A stretch of DNA of 64,000 bases from an uncultured Lentisphaeria bacterium. Its GTDB lineage: Bacteria; Verrucomicrobiota; Lentisphaeria; Victivallales; UBA1829. Shown piece by piece: positions 34,741-42,533 of the stretch. Location of the stretch: NCBI GenBank assembly GCA_905197955.1, contig CAJKAR010000001.1:62001-126000 (forward strand). The letters run 5' to 3'. Both the position numbers and the translations under genes were made by a program. Every line of letters starts with the position of its first letter. Positions within the stretch are counted from its first letter, which is position 1. The notes under the pieces were generated by a model that saw only the letters and a program-made list of their open reading frames with translations, ran no database searches and had not been told where the DNA came from.

Positions 34741-35787
34741 TCAGCTTTCCTGCAATGGCACTTTGATCGGGATCTGTTCCGGAGGCAGAGTTTTATCGTT
34801 TATCAGGGCGAACACTCTGTTCACGCCGGCTGCGGTATACTCCCGAATCGGGGGATCATAAGACCATCCGCCGGGAACCGGAATGTTTTCCCGGTAAATG
34901 CCATTGTTGACAAGACGGCACTTCTCCTTCCGGTCAGCCCCAAGCGAATCGAAAATATTCAATACCTTGTCAACGAGGAACAAGGGATTCACCACGGCAT
35001 CCACGGGAACACCGAGTTCCAGAAATTCTTTCAGTCTGGCAAGACTGCTTTCGCATCCGGAAAGAAAGAGTTTTTCATTCAGCGGCTGTCCGGCCTCCGC
35101 GAAAGTGCGGAGAAGAGAATCGCGCGCGGCGTTCCATGGTCTGCGGTCCGCCAGAAAAACAACGTTCCGGCGGTGCTCCGCAAGAAGGCGGTTTGCGATT
35201 TCCGTTCCCAGCGCGTCCATGTCAAAATAGACACAATCGCAGCCGGGCATCGGTTCGCTTTTCATCACGACCACAGGCAGGCCGTGCCGACGCAGAGCCA
35301 GAATGGTTTTTGCATCGACAGTCGGCCCCTCCCAGATCAGTCCATCGAGATCCTCCGCCAGAATCTCCTTTACAATTTTCTCCCGATTTGTGGAAGTCAG
35401 GTTGATTATGTGGAGAACCGCGGGCCGATGAATCACCTGTTCCAGCGCCTGGGCAAGCACAGCTCCGAAAAAGATCTCGTAATGCACGACCATCCCGTCA
35501 CCGAAAATAATGCCGATAATCGGCATTCCGTCCATATTCCCCCCCTTCTGACTGCCCTCGATATTGGGGTTGATGAACGAACCGATTCCGGGACGACCGA
35601 TGACGTAGCCGTCATCGGTCAAAGTTTTCATCGCCTTGCTGACGGTGGGCCGACTGCACCCGAACTGCTTTGCCAGTTCCTGAGCCGTCGGCAGCTGGAG
35701 AGCCTTTCCACCCGCCCGGTGAATCCGATTCAGCACATAGCGCCGAATCTTCATATATTCTGCTGAAAAAACTGTTCTTTCTGCCAT
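34741..35787 (-). CDS. AraR-like regulator (GntR plus LacI-type sensor), module C
   Basis: 348 aa. N-terminal winged helix (KIRRYVLNRIHRAGGKALQLPTAQELAKQFGCSRPTVSKAMKTLTDDGYV...GSF) and sugar-binding-type sensor (PIIGIIFGDGMVVHYEIFFGAVLAQALEQ; DGLIWEGPTVDAKTILALRRHGLPVVVM). It lies 82 nt downstream of the 1269-aa glycosidase on the same strand, so here the regulator is the last gene of the module. It has its own promoter-like region in that gap. It converges on the LexA-like gene with no visible terminator between them. Confidence 0.86.
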   Translation of the reverse strand: MAERTVFSAEYMKIRRYVLNRIHRAGGKALQLPTAQELAKQFGCSRPTVSKAMKTLTDDGYVIGRPGIGSFINPNIEGSQKGGNMDGMPIIGIIFGDGMVVHYEIFFGAVLAQALEQVIHRPAVLHIINLTSTNREKIVKEILAEDLDGLIWEGPTVDAKTILALRRHGLPVVVMKSEPMPGCDCVYFDMDALGTEIANRLLAEHRRNVVFLADRRPWNAARDSLLRTFAEAGQPLNEKLFLSGCESSLARLKEFLELGVPVDAVVNPLFLVDKVLNIFDSLGADRKEKCRLVNNGIYRENIPVPGGWSYDPPIREYTAAGVNRVFALINDKTLPPEQIPIKVPLQES

Positions 35788-35818
35788 AATCCATCAGTTT
35801 CCACAAAACCTGTTTTCT

Positions 35819-35866
35819 CTTATGCGGTGATAAGATAAAACCGGGATTTTATTTTGCAAGCATCAA
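35819..35866 (-). promoter_or_regulatory. Promoter and palindrome of the module C regulator
   Basis: On the minus strand TTGCAA, about 16 bp, then TATCTT. An inverted repeat CTTAT-N6-ATAAG (35819-35834) covers the start of transcription. The arrangement matches the other regulators of the window, where an operator-like repeat follows the -10. Confidence 0.5.
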
Positions 35867-35869
35867 TCC

Positions 35870-38800
35870 TCATTTTTCTGCGATTTCGAAAAAGAGTGCC
35901 GGGCCGCCGGGCAGTTTCGCCGTATCCGCGCGGAGATAGAGAACGCCATCTTTTGCAGTTACGGGAATCTCACCCTGCCGTCTGCCGTTGAGATCGACGG
36001 CAAATGCCTTCATGCGGGCAGCATTCTTGTTTTTGACCGCAACGGAAAACACACCTGTCTCATAGAGGATCGGCGTCTGTCCGAGTTTCTGCATCACGCG
36101 GCGCGTGGAGTCGTTGAAGACCATGCCGGTATTCAGAGCATCGGTAGCGTAGACAACCATCAGATGCTTCGAGTTTTCCAGATCGGGCGCATTGTCGATC
36201 GACACAACCGCGAGATTTCCGTTCCGGCTCATCTCTTTGATTTCAAACGACGGCAGCTTCACCGTGGTTCCCGCCAGAGCACAGACGCCCTGGAGACGTT
36301 TCGTATTGATGCTCATGAAACACTTTTTCGCATTCAGGAAAAGTTCTCCCGTGGTACTTTCGAAAATTTCCTCCGCCGCATTGGTCCGGTTGGAAGCAGG
36401 AATCACGCCGCGTTTTTTCAGATCGCGCACAAGAGCATCCAGATCGAACACCGATTTCCCGCCATCAATGATGCTGGAGAATCCGGCCGTACCGAGTGCG
36501 GAGGTCAGAACCGCACTGCCGCCGGTCCGTTTCAGGATCAGCTCGTTTTTGCGGACAGGGAAAACCGGTTTTCCATCTTTGGAGTTCTCAACACGGAAGC
36601 GGCCCAGAAGCAGAAGACGCGTCTGTTCAGATCCCAATCCCCAGCGATAAGCATAGTTTTCCAGGACCTCCGGTTCGTTCAAGACGACTCGCCAGGTCAC
36701 ATCGCCCTCACGGACATCCCCGCGGGCATAGATAAAGTAGGCCAGGAACTCGCTGGCATACATCACCGGGTCGTGCGTTCCACCAAACGGATGAAGTTTT
36801 GATCCGTGCGGCGCATACACCTGACTGATGAACGAGGTGATTCCATCCACTCCCTGAAGCGCGCCATACCCATCGGTCACAAACGCCTGTTCATAGCGAT
36901 AGCGGTTCCAGAAGACATGCCCGTGTTCCGTAATGACATAGGGCTTGCCGGGCATCTGGTACGCATAGAAGCCGCGGGCGACATTTGCGGAAGTGAAGAT
37001 GGAACTGCTCTGATCAATCGTCGAACCCGGCTGAATATAGTTGCTCGGATGCGCATGATACGAGTTCATGGCAATGAACTCCGCAGGCTCTCTCGCCATC
37101 ACATACTGGATGGATTTGCCCATATTGAAGTTCGTGACCGGTCCCTTCCAGCCGATCTCGCGCAGATAGGAATGATAGAAATCAAAGATTTCGCGTTCCA
37201 TCATACGGGTGAACTCATAGGAGTCGCGTCCGCGGGGAGAGGTTTCCATCATGTCGGTACCGCGGAAAACAGGAAGATCATCGAAATCCTTCCAGTCGTT
37301 TTTCACGTTCCATGCCGCCTTCAGCTTTTCGAACGATCCGTATTTTTTCCGGAGGAATTCCTTCCAGCGCGGCATCGCCTGCGGAATCTGTTTCGAGGTG
37401 CTGAAAATAAACTCCTGCTCATTGAAGCCGACAAGACACACCAGGACAGGATCGTCAATCAGACGCATCTTCGTATAAGGATTCACGGTCAGAAGAACTT
37501 TCCGGGCACCCGCCTTCCAGTTTTCCTTGATATCATCATCGAAATAGATGAATTTCTTTGCATCCTTATGATCTTTGCGCCAGGTCCAGTCCGCCCATGT
37601 GATGCCGGGATAGTATCCAAGATGGCTGGCGGCAACGTCAAGATTCAGATAAATTCCGTTGTCCTTCATGCATTTGATTGCATAGAAGAAGTTGTCGAAC
37701 ACATCCTCGGGGAAATCCAGTCCCTTCTGTTCCGCAAGTTCCCCTTCGATCATGTGCATACGCAGCATGTTGTAGCCTTTGTGGCGGAATGTGAGGACCA
37801 TGTCGCGGATTCTTTCTTTATGATCCCGGGGAGTCTTGGAATACAGGAAATCGTAGTAGACCCGTTTTCCACCGCTGCTGTTCGGCTGAATAAAGGTGTT
37901 CGGGAAGAGTGCGGAGAAGAAACGAACCGGTTTTGCCGGATCCTTTTCAAAAGCAAACCGGCCATCCTTGTTGACGATTACACGGCCGAAGGCCCCGGCG
38001 ACTTCCCGCTTTGCCATTCCAAGATCCAATGCGGACCCCGGAATCACGCCAAAATATTTCGGGAAGGGAAAATTCTTCCAGATCGCATTTTCCTGCATGG
38101 TCTCGATTTCCGCCTTCGGAAATTCGTAGGCATTGAAAGAGAGAGTCGCAGCAAGAACGATCCAGACAGAGGTTTCCGAACGGGGAACAAAACGAATGGA
38201 ACGAATGGTCCCGATTTCCGGCTTCAGCGGAAACACGGAGGCAAACACGCCGACGATTCCGCCGCTGGCATTCGTCCAGACCGACGCAGGATGAGCATTC
38301 GATCCCGGTTTCGCCATCCACCAGTCGTTGACATCCCGTCCGCCTTTGACCTCAAAGACCTGCTTCTGCCCATTTTTTCCCGTGACTTCGACGGTACCGA
38401 TCACACCCTCGGACCCATAGGTCATCGTATGAAGAAGATAAAGGTACCGGCCTTCCGCGGACATGCTCTCCAGATTCAGGAGAGCTTCCGGAAGACCATT
38501 CTGAAAGTTGCTGGATTTGAACGCCATCACGCTTTTTCCGTTGTTCTTCGACGGATCCACCGCCTTGAACGGAACATTCGCATAGCGATTCTGGGAGAAG
38601 ACAAATTTGCGGGCATCGTTGTCAGGCCCCTGATCGGACCAGCCGCCTTTGCCGTCGCCGGCTTTCGGATCGGCATAGCCCATGTTCATCAGAGAGGCAA
38701 GATCCAGAAGTGTGTCAAGGATTTCCACCTTCAGATTCCGGAACAGAATAGTCCCGGCTGCGCGTTCGATTCCAAGAACGAAATCCGCTTTGTCGCAATC

Positions 38801-39679
38801 GCGCGGCACGGTGTATTCAAAGGAAAAGGTCTTCCAGTCATAAGTACCGGTTTCCGGATTCTGCTGCGGATAGAAGGTCTCCTTCGGGGTCCGGAGAGTA
38901 AACATGAACTTGCCGCCGGTTTTCGTGTCGCCGACAGGCTGGAGGTTTTCCGCCTTCGCCTCAACCGAGACGCGTACGCGCTTCCTCTGAAGAGGTTTCG
39001 CCGGGATTCCCCGAATCACACCACGGTAATTGCCTTTTGCCGCTTTCGGTGCAGTAATCTCAATTCCTGTTCCAACCAGGGCTTTTGCCTTTGTTCCAGG
39101 AGCAACCCACCAGTTTTCCAGAGAATTCGTCCGGTTCAGCGGATTGAAATAGTGCGCATCGACTTTCGGGGACGATGCCAGAATTTCCACTTTAAGATTC
39201 CGGAACAGAATCTTGCCGGAAGCATGCTCAATTCCCAGTCCGAAATCGACCTTGTCGCAATTCTGGGGAACATCAAAATCCAGAGAATAGGTTTTCCAGT
39301 TATAACTTCCGAGATCCGGATTCTTCTGCGGATAGAAGGTCTCTTTCGGAGTCCGTACCGTAAACATGAATTTACCGCCGGTTTTCGTATCGCCGACAGG
39401 CTGAAGGTTTTCCGCCTTCGCCTCGACCGAAACTCTCACGAACTTTCCGCGCAGAGGTTCTGCCGGAATTCCACGGACCACTCCCTGAAATTTTCCTTTG
39501 GCCTCTTTGGAAGCAATGATTTCAATGCCGTTTCCGGGCAGAGCCTTCGCTGCGGTTCCAGGAGCAACCCACCAATGCTTCAGCGAATCCGCCTGATTCA
39601 GGGGATTCGCATAGTGCACATCGGCGGCCGATACGCAGACACCCAACGCGCATAGTGCCGTCAGACAAAACAATTTCAT
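35870..39679 (-). CDS. Exported clan A glycoside hydrolase with duplicated binding module
   Basis: 1269 aa from the ATG at 39679 (AAAGGAGTTGTGT upstream), with a signal peptide (MKLFCLTALCALGVCVSAA). Two nearly identical modules of about 150 residues follow (20-173 and 174-321; each has WWVAPGT, VSVEAKAENLQPVGDTKTGG and ILFRNLKVEIL), similar to CBM4/9-type beta-sandwiches. Residues 325-550 form another beta domain. The catalytic TIM barrel begins near 560, with a likely acid/base Glu near 753 (FNEQEF) and nucleophile near 918 (ITEHGHVF), as in GH5/GH42-like enzymes. Family and substrate unassigned. It lies 20 nt after the module C pseudopilin. Confidence 0.82.
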   Translation of the reverse strand: MKLFCLTALCALGVCVSAADVHYANPLNQADSLKHWWVAPGTAAKALPGNGIEIIASKEAKGKFQGVVRGIPAEPLRGKFVRVSVEAKAENLQPVGDTKTGGKFMFTVRTPKETFYPQKNPDLGSYNWKTYSLDFDVPQNCDKVDFGLGIEHASGKILFRNLKVEILASSPKVDAHYFNPLNRTNSLENWWVAPGTKAKALVGTGIEITAPKAAKGNYRGVIRGIPAKPLQRKRVRVSVEAKAENLQPVGDTKTGGKFMFTLRTPKETFYPQQNPETGTYDWKTFSFEYTVPRDCDKADFVLGIERAAGTILFRNLKVEILDTLLDLASLMNMGYADPKAGDGKGGWSDQGPDNDARKFVFSQNRYANVPFKAVDPSKNNGKSVMAFKSSNFQNGLPEALLNLESMSAEGRYLYLLHTMTYGSEGVIGTVEVTGKNGQKQVFEVKGGRDVNDWWMAKPGSNAHPASVWTNASGGIVGVFASVFPLKPEIGTIRSIRFVPRSETSVWIVLAATLSFNAYEFPKAEIETMQENAIWKNFPFPKYFGVIPGSALDLGMAKREVAGAFGRVIVNKDGRFAFEKDPAKPVRFFSALFPNTFIQPNSSGGKRVYYDFLYSKTPRDHKERIRDMVLTFRHKGYNMLRMHMIEGELAEQKGLDFPEDVFDNFFYAIKCMKDNGIYLNLDVAASHLGYYPGITWADWTWRKDHKDAKKFIYFDDDIKENWKAGARKVLLTVNPYTKMRLIDDPVLVCLVGFNEQEFIFSTSKQIPQAMPRWKEFLRKKYGSFEKLKAAWNVKNDWKDFDDLPVFRGTDMMETSPRGRDSYEFTRMMEREIFDFYHSYLREIGWKGPVTNFNMGKSIQYVMAREPAEFIAMNSYHAHPSNYIQPGSTIDQSSSIFTSANVARGFYAYQMPGKPYVITEHGHVFWNRYRYEQAFVTDGYGALQGVDGITSFISQVYAPHGSKLHPFGGTHDPVMYASEFLAYFIYARGDVREGDVTWRVVLNEPEVLENYAYRWGLGSEQTRLLLLGRFRVENSKDGKPVFPVRKNELILKRTGGSAVLTSALGTAGFSSIIDGGKSVFDLDALVRDLKKRGVIPASNRTNAAEEIFESTTGELFLNAKKCFMSINTKRLQGVCALAGTTVKLPSFEIKEMSRNGNLAVVSIDNAPDLENSKHLMVVYATDALNTGMVFNDSTRRVMQKLGQTPILYETGVFSVAVKNKNAARMKAFAVDLNGRRQGEIPVTAKDGVLYLRADTAKLPGGPALFFEIAEK
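38717..39622 (-). repeat. Tandem duplication of a binding-module coding segment
   Basis: The units at 39622-39161 and 39160-38717 encode modules of 154 and 148 residues that are highly alike in both protein and DNA; for example, the stretch encoding ENLQPVGDTKTGG differs at only a few bases. This suggests a fairly recent duplication inside the glycosidase gene. Confidence 0.75.
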
Positions 39680-39699
39680 ACACAACTCCTTTCTATTGA

Positions 39700-40455
39700 T
39701 TAATTATCGTATGCAACATACTGTCTCATATTCAAATTGCCACTGCCCCACATATTCGCGGAATTATACGGATTCAACGTTGCAGCAGTCTTGGTTTCGA
39801 CATGACCGTCAAAGAAAGTAACATTGGAAGCCATGTTGTTCTGATGACGGTACGCAATGACATGCGCACTCGGATTCAGATTGGAAAAATCATAGGAAAG
39901 ATAAGAAGACGGCAGGAAATCATCTTCTACCCAGAGTCCCGGCACCTCACCCCCGCAAACACCTTCCATGAAGATAATCTTCCGTGAAGCATTCCGGATT
40001 TTCGGCAATTTATAACAGTTTACCGAAAGATCAAAACTCATATTCATCATAGCATAGGTCTGACCGGCGTCCTTGAATTGTCCACCCAGGCGGACATTCC
40101 GTGTCAGCGTCTCCGGACAAAGGAATGAAGACTGCCAGAAGGAAAGTCCCCAGGGAAACTCTTCCGCTCCACGGTGTTTTACTCCAACAGCAGAGAGAAA
40201 GTGCTGATTCAGATACCAGCGATGATTGGAATTCTCAGGAATGGACATCACAAACGGTACCCACTGATCGTCGCTGTCCGAAGCATAGGTCAGTCCCCCC
40301 AGCCCCAGCTGCTTCATGGAACTGGTACACGAAATCTGACGCGCTTTCCCTCTCGCTGAATTCAGCGCAGGAAGAAGCATTCCTGCCAGAATTGCAATGA
40401 TCGCAATTACGACCAAGAGCTCTATTAATGTGAAACTCTGCTTCCTTCGATTCAT
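39700..40455 (-). CDS. Prepilin-like pseudopilin, module C
   Basis: 251 aa from the ATG at 40455 (AGGAGGGCTATAAAA upstream); the frame is open further upstream but lies in the promoter. Leader MNRRKQS, then FTLIELLVVIAIIAILAGMLLPALNSARGKARQISCTSSMKQL. Ser replaces the usual Gly before the cleavage site. The C-terminal signature is RHQNNMASNVTFFDGHVET. It is the first gene of module C, directly before the 1269-aa glycosidase. Confidence 0.9.
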   Translation of the reverse strand: MNRRKQSFTLIELLVVIAIIAILAGMLLPALNSARGKARQISCTSSMKQLGLGGLTYASDSDDQWVPFVMSIPENSNHRWYLNQHFLSAVGVKHRGAEEFPWGLSFWQSSFLCPETLTRNVRLGGQFKDAGQTYAMMNMSFDLSVNCYKLPKIRNASRKIIFMEGVCGGEVPGLWVEDDFLPSSYLSYDFSNLNPSAHVIAYRHQNNMASNVTFFDGHVETKTAATLNPYNSANMWGSGNLNMRQYVAYDN

Positions 40456-40502
40456 TTTTATAGCCCTCCTGTTTACAATAGTTATCATATGTTCTGTTGG
40501 TT

Positions 40503-40547
40503 TTACATTTCGTAATATATTATACAACATTCGACTTTTTTTGTCAA
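40503..40547 (-). promoter_or_regulatory. Promoter of module C
   Basis: On the minus strand consensus TTGACA (40542-40547), 17-bp spacer and TATAAT (40519-40524). An inverted repeat TTAC-N5-GTAA (40503-40515) lies at the expected start of transcription. The gene-free region 40456-40779 holds this promoter and the divergent one of the LacI gene, with nothing else recognised. Confidence 0.75.
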
Positions 40548-40690
40548 TCCCCCCTTTTCCGGAAAAAAGCAAAATATCTGGAAATTTCCCCATCCATATT
40601 CTAAAGCAAACATTTCATTTTTTCCATATTCCGGCAGATGCCTGATCCTTTTCCAGAACGAAATTTTCAAAAAAAATTCATCTCAGCCTC

Positions 40691-40741
40691 TTGCCAAAAA
40701 CAGAAAAATATGCTATAATATTTTTGTTCAAACGTTTTAAC
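40691..40741 (+). promoter_or_regulatory. Promoter and LacI-type operator of module D
   Basis: TTGCCA (40691-40696), 17-bp spacer, TATAAT (40714-40719). A 16-bp near-perfect palindrome centred on CG, GTTCAAACGTTTTAAC (40726-40741), lies at the start of transcription. Its AAACGTTT core is the classic LacI/GalR operator form, so the following LacI protein very probably represses its own operon. Confidence 0.8.
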
Positions 40742-40779
40742 AAAATCAATAACGAACAAGAAACCGCCGATTTTCAAAC

Positions 40780-41799
40780 ATGAGAGCTACGATTAAAGAT
40801 ATAGCAAAACGTGTGGGAGTTTCCTACTCTCTGGTCTCGCTGTACCTGAACAATCGTCCACTGGCGGCCCGGATTGCAGAATCGACCAAACGGAAAATTG
40901 ATGAAGCGGTCAAGGAGCTGAACTATGCACCTTCCGCGACGGCACTGGCGCTGAAAAAAGGAAAAAGCAAAACACTCGGACTGGTCACGGCCGGTCTGTG
41001 CAGCGATTATGGAAGTTTCTTCGCACAGACCCTTCTGGATGAATGTTCCCGGTACGGTTATCAGCTGCTCATCGGAATCACCCATTACAATCCGGAAGAG
41101 GAACGACGGGTTCTTGCCAATCTGATCTCCCGGCAGGCAGATGGAATTTTTTATGGACTGCGTCTCTTTCCGGCGGATTTTTTGAAATCACTCGGACAGC
41201 AGAACTATCCGATTCTTCAACTGGGCTCCGCCTCTCCGGAGTTTCAGAGCGCGGGACTCGCACTGGAAGAACAGCTCCGGCAATGTGCAGAAAAACTCCA
41301 TGCCATCGGCTGCCGCCGTGTACTTATCGCACATGAATCCTGGGCAGAGTTTCTGGAAAAAGAGCTTGTAAAACATGGAATCGAAGTCGTTGGAGGACGA
41401 CGCAGAACCGAAGCGGAAGATTTCTCCTATCTGACAGAAAATCTCCCTGACGCAGTCGCCGCCGATTCCAGCATCTACATCAAACTTCTGCGCAACCGAT
41501 GCAGAGAACTTGGAATCCCGACTCCGTATCTCTGTTACAGCTACTCCCTGCCCTGCGATTTCATTGACGATCCCCGGGTCGTTGCGGTAACGGTGACCGA
41601 CTACAAAGTCAGACTTGCCGGAATCGTCCGCCGAATGATCCGGATGCTGGAAAATCCGAAGGAACCGATCTGTCATCTGGAGGAACCGGTCCGTCTGATG
41701 AATCTTGAAGAGCTGCGGGAGTATCGTGCAACTCAGTTGAAAGATCCCTATTACGAGCCTTTTATGACAAAATTAAAATACGAAGGGAAAGAATCATGA
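40780..41799 (+). CDS. LacI-family transcription regulator, module D
   Basis: 339 aa. The helix-turn-helix is canonical (ATIKDIAKRVGVSYSLVSLYLNNRPLAARIAESTKRKIDEAVKELNYAPSATA), with the hinge helix after it and a periplasmic-binding-type sensor (TLGLVTAGLCSDYGSFFAQTLLDECSRYGYQLLIG). It is the only true LacI protein of the window; the other modules use GntR-headed proteins. Its stop codon overlaps the pseudopilin start by 4 nt (ATGA), indicating translational coupling. Confidence 0.92.
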   Translation: MRATIKDIAKRVGVSYSLVSLYLNNRPLAARIAESTKRKIDEAVKELNYAPSATALALKKGKSKTLGLVTAGLCSDYGSFFAQTLLDECSRYGYQLLIGITHYNPEEERRVLANLISRQADGIFYGLRLFPADFLKSLGQQNYPILQLGSASPEFQSAGLALEEQLRQCAEKLHAIGCRRVLIAHESWAEFLEKELVKHGIEVVGGRRRTEAEDFSYLTENLPDAVAADSSIYIKLLRNRCRELGIPTPYLCYSYSLPCDFIDDPRVVAVTVTDYKVRLAGIVRRMIRMLENPKEPICHLEEPVRLMNLEELREYRATQLKDPYYEPFMTKLKYEGKES

Positions 41800-42503
41800 A
41801 ACGCGTCTGGAATTTTACATTGATAGAGCTTCTAGTCGTGATTGCAATTATTGCAATTCTTGCCGGACTTCTTCTTCCGGCCTTGAATTCTGCGCGAAAA
41901 ACGGCAAAGAGCACCGCATGCAAGAACAATCTGAAACAACTGGGACTTGCCCTTTTCCAGTATGACCAGACATTCGAGAGGCTTCCGGCCGGAGAAGACA
42001 AGGCGAATGGCTATCCTGAGAACCAGAAAATCTGGATGGGAAAACTCTGGGCGGCAAAACTGATTTCCGTGGAAAAGGAAAGCACCAGCGGAGGAGCCAA
42101 TTTCGGAAATGCCAAAATTCTCCGCTGCATGGATCCGCAGATCAGTTACGGGATGATCTCCAGTCTGGCACGTCTGGACGGGGTCACATCCGGCGGGGAT
42201 CAGTATCAGAATTATGCCGATCACTATCTCAATACGGGCAGAGTGACCCGGCCGGCCAGCCGTTATCTGCTTGTGGAAAGCAACTGGGGCAGACCTGTCA
42301 TACCTTCTTCGGACCGCCACTACTATCAGGTCCATGGACCTGGAGGAAGCACGGAGCTCCGCTCGGGCGGAGTCTGGTTGCCGGGGGGAAACTGCAATGT
42401 GGAATTTCTCGACGGGCACGTCGGAGAAATCTCCTATGCGATCAAAACCTCCACAGGTCCGGGATGGCAAATCTACGGAGTCGGAATCGGCTGGCGGCAA
42501 TAA
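41796..42503 (+). CDS. Prepilin-like pseudopilin, module D
   Basis: 235 aa. Leader MKRVWN, then FTLIELLVVIAIIAILAGLLLPALNSARKTAKSTACKNNLKQL, with Asn before the Phe instead of Gly. The C-terminal motif is NVEFLDGHVGEI. It overlaps the LacI gene by 4 nt and is 30 nt from the 1439-aa gene. The mature domain shares only the N-terminal helix and the DGH end with the other four pseudopilins; the middle is divergent. Confidence 0.9.
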   Translation: MKRVWNFTLIELLVVIAIIAILAGLLLPALNSARKTAKSTACKNNLKQLGLALFQYDQTFERLPAGEDKANGYPENQKIWMGKLWAAKLISVEKESTSGGANFGNAKILRCMDPQISYGMISSLARLDGVTSGGDQYQNYADHYLNTGRVTRPASRYLLVESNWGRPVIPSSDRHYYQVHGPGGSTELRSGGVWLPGGNCNVEFLDGHVGEISYAIKTSTGPGWQIYGVGIGWRQ

Positions 42504-42533
42504 ACAGAACTTGAAATCATGGAAGGAGATTTT

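Noticed and set aside
36806..39655. 949-codon open frame opposite the module C glycosidase
   Set aside because: Its translation repeats where the binding module repeats on the other strand and has no recognisable domain; caused by codon bias.
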